A stretch of DNA of 64,000 nt from Hormiphora californensis. Its lineage: Eukaryota; Ctenophora; Tentaculata; Cydippida; Pleurobrachiidae. Location: positions 982,793 to 1,046,792 of the forward strand of contig CM035362.1 in the NCBI GenBank assembly GCA_020137815.1, given 5' to 3'. This document shows, piece by piece, positions 1 to 22,800 of the stretch. Each line of letters opens with the position of its first letter. The first letter of the stretch is position 1. The notes below the pieces were generated by a model. It saw only the letters and a list, made by a program, of their open reading frames with translations, did not search any database and was not told where the DNA came from. A program made the position numbers and the translations under genes.

Positions 1-105
1 AGAGAGTGAGAGAGAGAGAGAGAGAGAAAGAGATAGAGAGAGAGAAAGAGAGGACGAGAGAGAGAGGGAAAGACCGGAGAGAGAGGGAGAGTGAGAGAGA
101 TAGAG
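1..105. repeat. (GA)n simple repeat
   Basis: Almost pure GA dinucleotide run with occasional GGA and TAGA interruptions. It touches the window edge, so its true length is unknown. Confidence 0.9.
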
Positions 106-1379
106 ACATTTTGAATTTTGAACGTGGGCAATAATCATAACTACGTCGAAAAGTAGTTTTCTGTTTGTTCAATCATGTTTAAATATTTTATGCGTTTAAA
201 CAATGTATAGAACGCCGGCGATTATATTTCTTTTCGATCGATTGTTTATATATCACATTAACATGATTAATATTTGGAGTTAAAATATAAACTAAGTTGT
301 TCAATACAGGATGCACAACACGTGCCCAAACACAAACTTTATTTGTTAGAAACCCCCCTCTTTCTGACAAGGGTCCTATGAGTTATGACATATGAAACTC
401 ACCTGGGAGAGAGCTACGACGGAGGGTTGGGATGAAGAGTTGTTGTTAGTGTTGGTGAGGGTTATTGCCAGGGCTGACATGACGTCTGACGTCACTATGA
501 CAGAACCAGGAAAGAGAGATCCTGAGGAGGGTGCCCCCATACTCCCTGTTGGTAAACCACCTGGGAAGGAGAGGGGGTTTAACCATTTGGAGAGAGGAGG
601 AGTGGTTTACCACTTTAGGAGAGGGAAAGGGGGTTAACCACTTCTAGGAAAGGATAAGATGGAATATTAAACACTTGTGAGGCCAGACGGTATTAACCAT
701 TTGGGTAGCAAAGGGGGTTAAAGAGGGCCAGGTAAAAGCACTTGGTGAGGTCAAACAGTTTTAACCACCTGAGGAACATTTAAAGGGGTTACGCTTAGGA
801 TCAGAAATAAAGATCGGGACTATAAAATGAGATCAGACGGGACCAGAGCAATCATGGAAAAGAGGGTTATATTTTCTGTACGTTGATATACGATGTGTGG
901 CATGGGATGGCTTGCAAGCTAAATTACCGAACCAAATAAGGGACCACCGAGCTGTCAGTGGTACCTAAAAGTAATGGGCGGGGCGGGGGAGAGACCAACT
1001 AAAAAGGATATATTTTAGAAGGGAGTTATAGTTGCAAAATTTGTTGAACTCTTCCCCATTCAAAAAGGGGTTTAATTGGAGTGAATTGTGCAAAAATTAA
1101 GGTGTAAAAGGCGAAAAGGATTAAAATGGGGATTCGACCCAATCTTTTCTCGATCGGCTCTATTCTCGAAATAAAGTTATCCAATAAATGAATCTTAAAT
1201 AAAGTTATCCGATTAAATAAATTTCAAATACAGTTATCCAATTAAATGAATCTTTAGTAGATCACGATCAAGGTGACAGGGTAACTACCCTTCATATGAC
1301 ACAGTTAGATGGTGAGTGCGTAGAAGACCGAGATTTAAAGAGAATAAGTGAGGTTAAGATTGGAGAAAAAGATAAAGGG

Positions 1380-1395
1380 AGAAATAGAGAGAGAA

Positions 1396-1445
<50 letters not shown>

Positions 1446-1503
1446 AGGGAGAGAAAATAAAAAAGGAAAGATAGTGAAAGAGAGAGAGAGAGAGAGAGAG
1501 AGG
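1380..1503. repeat. (GA)n simple repeat
   Basis: Two GA dinucleotide runs separated by about 40 bp of A-rich sequence. They create the spurious Arg-Glu and Leu-Ser frames on the two strands. Confidence 0.9.
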
Positions 1504-3003
1504 GGGGGAAGATGGCTATTCTATCGATTTCTACTAAAGTAGTTACCTGGTACAAGAGAATGGTGAGTTTTCGGCTCCGGTTTTGTTTCTGTTTCACTCG
1601 ATAACTCGTCTAAGATTTTCCTGAAAAAGAAAATGGAAAATTATTGTCTACTTCTCGATGATCTCAATTTCGGTCCCGGTCTACCGGTCGGCCCTACGAT
1701 ACTCAGTCAAAGAAATCGAAATAACTTTGTAAAATCTTGAGTCCGTCTTTCTCCAAGTCAACGGGAAGGAATATAGTAAAATGTCGAGAGAGAGGGAAGG
1801 ATAGGAGAGAGGGAAGGAAGATAAAATTGATTTTGAGTTGATCTAGAATGATTGGAGGATAAACATGATGGTTTATAATGGTAGTCGCTCTATCATACTC
1901 TGAAGAATTATTTCTCTTATTTCTCTACTTGTCAGCTGATGCCTGATGGTCCCAAATCTAGATTTATACTGTTGAGAAATTGTTCGCTATATTCGTTAAA
2001 GTAATTTTAAAATATCCCACATATTCAAACCTTTAAATATATTTTCTGCCTCCCCTCCCCCACTTTCCCAACCATTTTTGTTCATAACGCTTCCCCTCTC
2101 TTCACTCCATTACACTGCATTAAGGTATCTAAAAATAGCAAACAATAAATAGTTTACTCTGTGCGAACTCTTACTCAATCTGTCATTATTACATAACGTT
2201 CTCTCCCTCTCTCTCTGCTGGAGTTTCTTGGACCTCTTTTTTCACTCTACAAATCATAAATTGGATCTTTCTATCGCTATTTTAAAATCCTGACAAGGTG
2301 TCCGACTCATTACCCTGATCCCTATTATAATACCATGATATAGAATGGGGCGGGACTGGAATTGTGTTAAAATTTTGCCTAGCTAGACTGTGTTTCGCAC
2401 GCCCCGCCCGACCAAAAGTGTACAAAAACACATAACCCTTCTTTACAAATGTAAAGGAGGGTTAGAACATAACAATTAAAATTATACTCAATGTAAAGCA
2501 ATCTAGTTTTCCAGACTACACATGTATCTTTCTCCTCTTTCTCTTTCTCTCATACTACCAGGGGACAGTTACTTCCGGGTAGAAGCAATGTATAGAGAAC
2601 GTCGTCCAAAATGTGCAGGAAGATAAATAGTGGGAAGATAGAAAGGAGGGAGATATAGGTGAATTAAAAGTGATGAAAAGTGAAAATGATAGATTTATTG
2701 AGAGAATACTTCCTTGTAACCCTAGTAGCTGTAATATGACCCGTCCAGGTGGTTGATAGTGCTAAGATGGTTTTTCCGTGTCACACCCCCACATCCTGCA
2801 TACCTTGTTATGTTCTAACCCCACCCCACCCTGCATTACACAGTCCTGGGGAGACCATCACTTTTTTAACCGTCACTGTGCTAAGTTCTGTGACCCCTGT
2901 GGAAAGAGAGAAAGGGAGAGAAAGGGAGAGAGAATAGCGCAGCGAAGTAAAGAAATGACGAAGTACTATCTCAAAGAAATTGTGCAATTTGCTGTTTGCT
3001 AGG

Positions 3004-3008
3004 AGAGC

Positions 3009-3102
<94 letters not shown>

Positions 3103-3165
3103 GAGGGAGAGAGATAGGGAGTGAGAGAGAAAGAGAGGGAGTAACAGAGAATGAGCTAGAGGGAG
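3004..3165. repeat. (GA)n simple repeat
   Basis: Long GA run, pure for about 80 bp and then degenerating. It is the longest GA tract in the left 10 kb. Confidence 0.9.
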
Positions 3166-5233
3166 AAAGAAAGAGAAAGTGATGTACTGCATCTCACAAT
3201 ACACATACGTCGTAAATATCATTATGGCTTCGTTCTGTGTAACGACATTTCCGAAAGTCTTTTTCCGTAATATTTCTTTATCACTTCTCATATTTTTTGT
3301 TTCTCTCTCACCATCTCTTACTCTCTCTTTCTTCCCCCCCCCCTCCTTTTCTTTTCTTTAGCTCACTATCCCCTCTCTGCATATCTCTCTGAGAGATATA
3401 GGGAGAAAGAGAGGATAGTGAGAGAGACTATCTTTCTCCCCCTCTACTCTCTTCCTCCGACTAACTTGACCAACAGCATGATGATTGTTGATGCAATAAG
3501 TTTTAAACATGACGAAAATAATGTTCACTTGATGAGAGAGATTGAGAGGGAGAGAGATATAAAACAAAGAGAAAGAGAGATAAAAAAGATAGGCAGATAG
3601 AAATCGGACGCGATGTGTATAATAGTGTATGAGGTCATTCTTGCCAACAACGTCGCAAATACACATGGTCAAAATTTGTGTTCGTTCGGGAAAGAGGGAG
3701 AGAGTGAGAGAGTGAGAGAGAGATAGATTTACAGTCGATTTAGTTACAATGATTCATCACATATTTATTACAGAACTAAACGATGTTCTTATAATGGACC
3801 AAAAAACCATCTCCCTCTTTTTATTCCCAAATTATGTTTTTAGAGGACTCCCTCCCTCCCTGCGTCTAGCAAGCTACCTCTCTCCAAAGATAGACAGGGC
3901 ACGTGAGGGCTAAATTTGGCTCTTTTCACGGACTCAAGGCAGAGAAAATGTTAAATATATCTCCTCATTTAGCACGTGTTGTAAAGTGTTGTAGCAACAC
4001 AAACTTAGGAGAAGGTAAGAAATATTATATTCACCAGACAGTATGGAGCGAACTGTAACACTCAGAGACTTTGAAAATATTGCGTGTGTCCTGTTTGAAT
4101 TGTGTTCTAAAAATGAAATAAACGTGCGAAAAAAAGTGAAATAAACGTAAAAAGGGCTGAACACAAGAATTGCATAAACAAGAACTCATCGATACAAATA
4201 CACATACAAATACACCCTACTAACTTGTATGAAGGACGCCTTGAAAGTTGTTCCCTCTGCAACTCTGCCCTTGTCTCACTCGCCGTAGTCTCCCTCTCCT
4301 GAGAAGAAAGTAATAATAAAACATTAGAAATGAGCGAGTACAGTAAGAACAATTAAAAAAGGGCACACTAATTGGCCAATTAATCACTAATTACCCTGTT
4401 AGCTGAGAAAGATGATGGTAGGAGCGTGTTGTTATCCATCACAACTATCTCCCTTCTTCTCCTGAGAAGATAGCAATAAAAATTAGGGCGAGTTACGTCA
4501 TAGCAAGGGAGCGCTCACTTTGAATTTATGAGGGGTTTTCTCTCTGTATATATTTCCCTCTAATTTCTCTCTCTCTCTCTCTCTCTTTGCTTCCCAGTCG
4601 ATCACTCACTCTCTCTCTCTCTCACCTGTGATTGTTGTAGTAGGTTTTGTGTGTATTTATGTGAGCAGGTAGCTCTCACTTTTCACTCACTTCTATCTTT
4701 CTTTCTCTTGCTGTGTCCCGCTCTCTCTCTCAGTCTCTCTCTCTATGGCGGCAGCTCTCTCTCTCACATAGACAGTATAGGAGTAGCGACACGATACCAA
4801 CGAAAGCACTACGTAGCAGTGACAAATATGCGAGCTACACTCCGATTGGAAGCCTCGCTCTGACGTAACATGACCTAATAGACGCAAAGTTACCTCCCCA
4901 TGGACGAACAACGCGCGGGAATTTCAGATTCGTGTTTTCAAATGCGCGGCGTTGTTTTCTGTTTTGCGCGCCGCTCAGGTCACAGTTTCAGGGTTGCTTG
5001 CGGAGGTATTGAGCGCGGGAAAGGGACCTCGTGTGGCTATGATTCGAGATCGGTCGGAGATGGAGACAGAAGACTGCCATTGCGAAGATAAACTCAGATA
5101 TTTTGATATTTAAAACAGAAACGGATAAAAAAGTAATAAATTAGAGGACATCTCCTTCATATATCTCAAAATATAGGTCACTGTTATCTCCTCTGCAGCA
5201 GAATCTCTGTTTATCATGAGGTTACTGTTCAGT

Positions 5234-7157
5234 TCATGATTCTGTGACTTTGACGAACTTTCCGAGAATCTCAGAATCCCTGATCAGTAAGAAATCCTGG
5301 AGGGAGGGAGGAAACAGGTTAGGAATACTATTCCGAATTGTCCCTCTTCAGAACCACAGAACACGCTAAATAAACATTTCGTCCCCTCAGATTTTAAAAC
5401 TATCTTCCCTCCCAAATATCTGTCTCTCTGCCTCTCTCTCACCTCATCATCAAGTGTCAACTTGGTTCCGCCGTACTCGGGAAGAAGCACTTTATCACCA
5501 ACTGCTACGGAAACTGGGATCACCTGTGTAGAATAAAACTTAGATTAGAACAGGTTATGAGCGGTTAACATTAACCGAGTCCTATAATTCTCTGTAGTTG
5601 GCACTTTTATTTTGGGGTGAGGCAAAGCAAGGAAGGGGTAAAGTAAGGTAAAATTGAGTGGTCAGATCGGGATACAAAAAGAGAATCAGAATAGAAAGCC
5701 GAAAGGGTGACGATGTTAACTCACATCACCATCAGCGTCCACACCTCCTGGCCCACAGGCAACTACAACTGCTTCATTCAGTTTCTTCTGGGACGACTCA
5801 GGCAGCATAATTCCACCTTTAGTTTTCTGAGGGAGAGATGTGGGTGTGATTCTGGACAAAGCACAATTTGTACGGTGGTTTTCAGATTAAAAGGACAATA
5901 GTTGGCAGAAATCAGTAATCACACACTCTCACACAATGTGTCTAGTATTAGGTCATTCGGTAAATATCTGGACAGGTATGTTTGTGAGAGAACGGAGCTA
6001 GATAGAGCCAAGCGACCTGTTCCAGCGTCTTCCTTGGACATTTTTAGGTTGGACTAGGATGGTGGGAACCTTCGCCTGCTGGCAGTATTGCCTCACGAGC
6101 AATATGTTTCAATGCTACTCTAGCTGCCGCTTTATGCTAACTTTTAACTCAATTTCGGACCAATATGACGTACTTCCGGATAATTCGGAAAGTTTTTAAC
6201 CCTATATATTGCTTATTAAATGCCTTGAGATACTCCATAAACCTTCTTGAAATTTTTGGATAAAATTTCTAGCATGGGGAAGCGATTTTCGCTAGATTTG
6301 GTAAAGCTGGATTTTAAATTTTTTTACAAATGTTGAAAAAAGCCGCCATGAGCCAGGTATCCATTGACCGATCGTAATAAAACTATCATAGGACCTAGAA
6401 AATTGTATAAGCTAACATTTAACGTTGGATTCAAGTCATTTAGAGGTTTAGAACGTACAAAAACGGCCATGAAGTGTGCAAAGCGCAATTTTGGCAAAAA
6501 TCAAATTTTTAAGGATGAAGATGGAATCTAAACGCTTCAATTATGGTTGCATCATATTCAGGCTTAAAAAGTGATCTAGGAACACTGGTCAAACCGATAA
6601 TCTGTCCCCAATAGAGAAAATGCCATGACATATTCAATCATCCGTAGTGCCACAGTTTTTTCTTGCATAAAGCGGCAGCTAGAGTAGCATTGAAACATAT
6701 TGCTCGTGAGGCAATACTGCCAGCAGGCGAAAGTTCCCACCATCCTAGTCCAACCTAAAAATGTCCAAGGAAGACGCTGGAACAGGTCGCTTGGCTCTAT
6801 CTGGTTCCGTTCTCTCACAATCATACCTGTCCAGATATTTACCGAATGACCTAATAAATAACACAGTATTAATCATCTCTGCCTAGTTTACTAAGGAATG
6901 TCTCAAAACTAGTTCACTACTTACAGTTGCAGCAACAGCCCTGGACACCAGAATCCTGTCAAACAGAGGGATGAAGTTCTTAATAGCAGCAGCCTGAGGG
7001 AGGGGAGAGGATATTTTAAAAGAGGAACAATGTGCAAAATCAAGGAATGTTCAATCAAAATTGGAAAAGTTCCAAAACTAAACCAAAAGTTAGGGCAAAT
7101 TAAAAGTTATCAAAACCCCTTTTCTCGTGTCCTAGCATAACACCAGGAACTTACCAT
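5234..7157 (-). CDS. HSPE1: mitochondrial 10-kDa heat-shock protein (HSP10, chaperonin 10)
   Basis: Co-chaperonin that caps the HSP60 ring in the mitochondrial matrix during ATP-driven protein folding. Five coding exons join in phase: 7155-7157 (ATG alone, followed by GTAAGT), 6925-6993, 5725-5826, 5443-5523 and 5234-5296, giving 105 aa; animal HSP10 is about 102 aa. Family landmarks in order are FIPLFDRILV near the N terminus, the mobile-loop region with KTKGGIMLPES, VGDKVLLPEYGGTKL, and a C-terminal IRDSEILGKF. No separate cleaved presequence is seen, as expected for HSP10, whose N terminus itself targets mitochondria. An exon that ends exactly on the start codon is unusual but fits phase and homology. 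The second intron carries a foldback element. Head-to-head with HSP60, so co-regulation is likely. Confidence 0.96.
5948..6854. mobile_element. foldback/MITE-like element with 190-bp inverted repeats
   Basis: Two near-identical inverted arms, 5948-6137 and 6665-6854, each begin TTAGGTCATTCGG at the outer edge and enclose about 525 bp. A TA dinucleotide flanks both ends (5946-5947 and 6855-6856), the target duplication expected of Tc1/mariner-type transposases. No transposase frame is visible inside, so it is non-autonomous. It lies in the second intron of the HSP10 gene. Confidence 0.85.
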
Positions 7158-7241
7158 ATCACACGCAGATAGAAACAACGGAGGCGGGTTATTCGAAACG
7201 GAAGAGGGGTCGGAGGCAAGAGAATGTGAGAGTGAGAGAGG

Positions 7242-7254
7242 GAACGTTCTGGGA
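7242..7254. promoter_or_regulatory. heat-shock element, HSP10 side
   Basis: GAAcgTTCtgGGA: two perfect alternating nGAAn units plus a third with one mismatch, the classical HSF-trimer spacing. Confidence 0.6.
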
Positions 7255-7469
7255 GGCTGAGAGTGGACGATTGTCAGTAGCACACTGCGCGCGGTCCTGA
7301 ACATAGCAGGCGTTCAATCTGGGATCAATTTGATTGGTTTTGGAAATGTTTGGTTGATGTAGGTCGTTAAAATATTGTGAATTATCAATAAAAACATATA
7401 TTTGATGTTATTCAGTAAACTTTTGACCAATTTGAACCTTCAAATGACGCTAATTTGGCAACTTGTTGA

Positions 7470-11812
<4,343 letters not shown>

Positions 11813-12061
11813 GGAGTTGAACACTGAAAGTTTTTTATTCTTTTTTAACCGATATCCCCCACTGTACTGTTCATGTTGACCCTTACTGAGAGAGAGATAT
11901 GTACGGTGTGTTTTATGAAGAGTTTAATTTATTACCCCCACTGTTATTTGACGTGTTTTACTTTCTGGGAAATGGGCTCCCATTGGTGCGCTCAGATCGG
12001 CTGATTTCGGGTCAGACAGGAGCTGGTCAAATTGATACAAACATCATTTAAATTGTCTGAA

Positions 12062-12067
12062 AATAAA
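12062..12067 (+). terminator. candidate HSP60 polyadenylation signal
   Basis: AATAAA lies 250 bp after the HSP60 stop codon and 144 bp before the end of the opposing meckelin coding region, so the two 3' untranslated regions must be short or overlap. Confidence 0.45.
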
Positions 12068-12210
12068 TACATGATATATTTACACATACTACATGGAGCA
12101 CTGCTTTGTCAGTTTGTCAAATTGTCCGTGATTTGAATCTTTTCTGTTTCAATCGATTCCATGCCCCTCACTTTCTGTCTCTCATTCAATGATTCCAGAT
12201 TCCATAATCC

Positions 12211-18457
<6,247 letters not shown>

Positions 18458-19811
18458 CGCTTAAACATGGTTAGATTATTAAAAAGGTGCCGAGTAAAAG
18501 GATTCAGGTCTAGGGCGCCCTAGTAGTAGCTTTCAAGCATCTGGGATCTACAAGCAATGGCGTGCTTGAGTGTGAAAACGAATTTTTTTACGATTTTTTG
18601 GCATACGTCGCAGGCCCCTTATAATCCTTATTATAAAGTACAAATGAACGTCGTAGTGAGGAGTATGATGACCTATCATCACGTGCAAATAGAGGGGGGT
18701 TGCCAAGGAGGTGCCCTGGGAGGGGTATTGGAGGGGGATACTGCACGTGCATGTTTTTGGTTGTTTGTTGCGTGTTCCTGTGTTGTTCCTGTAGTGATTT
18801 GGATATACTGCTGGGACCTCCATGATTGCCAAAGCCTTTCTACCTACGTACCCCGTTGATTCTCTACACAGCTACAATTCTACGGATCTTTATCACCTGA
18901 TTCTACATGTTATTCAGCGGGATTTCCCTTGATGTTTATCACCAGTGCAGCGCTCTACCACTACCAACCTCCGTATTCTTTATCCCGACATGGAGAGACG
19001 AAGAGTAAGAGGGGGGGGGAGATAGAGACGGGTGGGGGGGGGGGGTGTTGTAGGACTTAACAATGGGCTTTCTAGTCTTAACTAAAAGATGCAAATGAGT
19101 GGCGTGATGATGTCCTATCCACACGTGCAAATGGAGGGGGTTGCCAAGGAGGTGCCTTAGCCCCTACGCAGCGGGCGATTGAAGGCTGCACGTGCGGGTC
19201 GGTGCAGCGAGTGAGAGGGGTGCTCCTGGGTGAGGGAGAGTGTGGGGATTTGAGTCAACGGGTGCTCTACTTCAACGGGCTTTCTAGTATAATATAATTG
19301 CGGGGGTGCGCGCATGAGGGGGCTTTTTTATACGATTTTCGTCCTCTTTTTCAAATCTGAGACACGAAATTAAAACTCAAGATTTTTTTTAAGCTTCTTT
19401 ACAAAACGTGATCACGCGCGGCGCGTCGTTTACTCTAGTCGTAAAATGTACTTTCCCAATTCCCGCGCGTTACAAAAAGTTTCACTTTTTGGGTTTAAGT
19501 TAAATCTTGGTAAATTACGATATGAAACTCATCATCTTGTAGAAATTGAATTACCCAATATTCAAATTCAAAACATGAAAATTAATTGGTCAATGGTAGA
19601 TAACTGTTGAATCGTTCACGGATATTCTCTGAATAGTTTAGGATTTCTACCAGTACCCCAGCCCTGCAGGGCCCGGGCCTACTAAAAACATTCAGTCTCT
19701 TTTAATTCCAATCACCTCTAGTTAAATTGAACTTCAATTGATCAACTCTGTCCAAAACAAACAGCAAAATCTCAGAATCACAACAAACAAAATAGCGTCC
19801 CCACATTGTCC
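18458..19811. other. intergenic region upstream of TMEM67
   Basis: No exon recognised. It holds a diverged direct duplication with CACGTGC-type E-boxes (separate entry), a C/G homopolymer near 19010-19045, and an A/T-rich tail. The TMEM67 promoter must lie at its left end. Confidence 0.55.
18620..19200. repeat. diverged direct duplication with CACGTG motifs
   Basis: Segments near 18636-18752 and 19083-19200 share order and wording: an ATGATG block, CACGTGCAAATRGAGG, then GGGTTGCCAAGGAGGTGCC, and a second GCACGTGC about 45 bp later. Intervening bases differ, so this is an old duplication or two copies of a repeat family. Confidence 0.55.
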
Positions 19812-22800
19812 TCACTTGTCCCCGAACTTGACAACGTGGATCTCGTTGTTAACAACTGTCCCCATGACAACCCCATCTTCTGACACGACTGAAGGGGGGA
19901 GGGGGCATTAGAAATATAAAATGGGAACTTTAAATACAATAAACATAAAGGGGTATTCTAGAGGGGCCGAGAGGTCTTGTGAAAATGGTGTGAACTGTGA
20001 TATGGAATCAAATAAAACGATGTCTATTAATTTATCACTTATTTACAATATAAGTTTGTATTTATCACAGTTAATAAATCTGTCATACAGATGGTTGTCA
20101 ATCTCAGGAGATCATATAATGTTCCTTGAGGACAAAATAAATATTAAAAACCCCTAGGAATCCTCACAACTCCTTCAGCTGCTTTTCCAGCTCCTTCTTT
20201 TTGCTTAGTTTAGCAACTTGGTCCTTATCAGGTACTATCTCACCTGCTTCAACCTGTATAAGATGCGTGTTATTAATGTCTCTAATGAACAATTAATTTA
20301 TCTGATATGTTGTTTGAACGTTGAAATAAACCAGAAATGAAATCAGACTCAATATATCACATAAAACACACCTTTGACTGTAAATCCTCTATAGCACGTA
20401 GTTTCTTCATTATCCCCTTCTTCTTCTTCTCTATTTCACCAGGTGTTAGTTCATCATCTTTACTAATATTCACCTGCACGTGGAATTTAGCTGTCAGGCC
20501 GTTAGTGATGACATCACCTCCCAAACAAAACGTGTAGGAGATAGTCCCCCCATTCCCATATCAAAAAGAGGAATCCCCGGTCAAAAGGGTAGGCAAGACC
20601 TCGAAATCTAAGCAGCACAATGAATGGCCATATTTTCCTATTCAATAGATGGGTCAAAGTGGGAAAGTTTCTTAGAGATCAGGAGGGTCAAAGTGGGAAA
20701 GTTTCTTAGAGATGAGGAGGTTCAAAGTGGGAAAGTTTCTCAGAGATTAGGAGGTTCAAAGTGGGAAAGTTTCTTGGAGATAAGGAGGGTCAAAGTGGGA
20801 AAGTTTCTTAGAGATAAGGAGGGTCAAAGTGGGAAAGTTTCTTAGAGATAAGGAGGGTCAAAGTGGGAAAGTTTCTTAGAGATAAGGAAGTTCAAAGTGG
20901 GAAAGTTTATTAGAGATAAGGAGGGTCAAAGTGGGAAAGTTTCTTAGAGATAAGGAGGGTCAAAATGGGAAAGTTTCTTAGAGATAAAGATGGTCATAGT
21001 GGGAAAATTTCTTAGAGATAAGGAGGGTCAAAGTGGGAAAGTTTCTTAGATATAAGGAGGGTCAAAGTGGGAAAGTTTCTTAGAGATAAGGAGGGTCAAA
21101 GTGGGAAAGTTTCTTAGAGATAAGGAGGGTCAAAGTGGGAAAGTTTCTTAGAGATAAGGAGGGTCAAATTGGGAAAATTTCTTAGAGATAAGGAGGGTCA
21201 AAGTGGGAAAGTTTCTTAGAGATAAGGAGGGTCAACATGGGAAAGTTTCTTAGAGATAAGGAGGGTCATAGTGGGAAAGTTTCATAGAGATAAGGAGGGT
21301 CAAAGTGGGAAAGTTTCTTAGAGATAAGGAGGGTCAAAGTGGGAAAGTTTCTGAGAGATAAGGAGGGTCAAAGTGGGAAAGTTTCTTAGTGATAAAGAGG
21401 GTCAAAGTGGGAAAGTTTCTTAGAGATAAGGAGGGTCAAAGTGGGAAAGTTTCTTAGAGATAAGGAAGTTCAAAATGGGAGAGTTTCTTAGAGATAAGGA
21501 GGGTCAAAGTGGGAAAGTTTCTTAGAGATAAGGAGGGTCAAAGTGGGAAAGTTTTTTAGAGATAAGGAGGGTCAAAGTGGGAAAGTTTCTTAGAGATAAG
21601 GAGGGTCAAAGTGGGAAAGTTTCTTAGAGATAAGGAGGGTCAAAGTGGGAAAGTTTCTTAGAGATAAGAAGGTTCAAAGTGGGAAAGTTTATTAGAGATA
21701 AGGAGGGTCAAAGTGGGAAAGTTACTTATAACGTGTTGGGCAAAAAAAATGTCCCCCCTAGACTAGCATAGTTCCAGATATCGTAGAGCTCTAAAATTTT
21801 ACACAGTTACTCTATGGGACAAATAAATAAGTCCCACAAAATTTCAGACTTTTAGCTCAAAGTTCATTTTTTTGATCGGAATGAACATTGTTATTCATTC
21901 CAAAAAAACATAATTTTTCGGTCCAGAAGCCAAGCAATTGTCTTTGGCTCTCGATTTTCTTTCAAATGCGACCAAGAAAAGCCAAAACGGACAACCACAA
22001 GGCACACAGTGGTCATGTTTCTGACAGTTAGTCAGGTCATGTGATCCCCATCGAATCGTGAGTTGCTAATCAGGCTTAGTGGGGAAGAATCACGTATCAC
22101 AGTCGCTAATGAGGGATGTGTATCGAAAAAGCGACATGTGATTCGGGAGCACTTGGGTAAAGAGGCCACTTGTTAATGAGCTTCGGATCTCATGACCAAT
22201 AGTCATCGTCATCCCTCATTAGCAGCTGTGATACGTGATTCTCCACCATTAAGCCTGATTAGCAATTCTGAATAAATTACACGATTCGGTGGGGATCACA
22301 TGACCTGACTAACTGTCAGAAACATGACCACTGTGTGCCTTGTGGTTGTCCGTTTTGGCTTTTCTTGGTCGCATTTGAAAGAAAATCGAGAGCCAAAGAC
22401 AATTGCTTGGCTTCTGGACCGAAAAATCATGTTTTTTGGAATGAATAACAATGTTATAATGAGGGTCAAAATGGGAAAGTTTCTTAGAGATAAGGATGGT
22501 CATAGTGGGAAAGTTTCTTAGAGATAAGGAGGGTCAAAGTGGGAAAGTTTCTTAGAGATAAGGAGGGTCAAAGTGGGAAAGTTCTTAGAGATTAGGAGGG
22601 TCAAAGTGGGAAAGTTTCTTAGAGATAAGGAGGGTCAACATGGGAAAGTTTCTTAGAGATAAGGAGGGTCAAAGTGGGAAAGTTTCTTAGAGATAAGGAG
22701 GGTCAAAGTAGGAAAGTTTCTTAGAGATAAGGAGGGTCAAAGTGGGAAAGTTTCTTAGAGATGTTGATAATGGTTTTCGATACGAGAACGACTACAGAGA

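Larger units (their letters stand above)
106..5233. other. gene-poor, GA/CT-rich stretch
   Basis: No coding exon with convincing splice sites or family similarity was found on either strand. The open frames here are GA/CT dinucleotide translations or short chance frames. Two weak degenerate tandem patterns are visible: TTAACCA-type motifs around 540-780 and an 'AAAGTTATCC' motif repeated at about 30-bp spacing around 1150-1260. The last few hundred bases may include the 3' untranslated region of the HSP10 gene. Confidence 0.6.

Noticed and set aside
20624-20845. 73-codon repeat frame (SGKVS units)
   Set aside because: Frame through the minisatellite; the unit length is not a multiple of three and the frame closes quickly.
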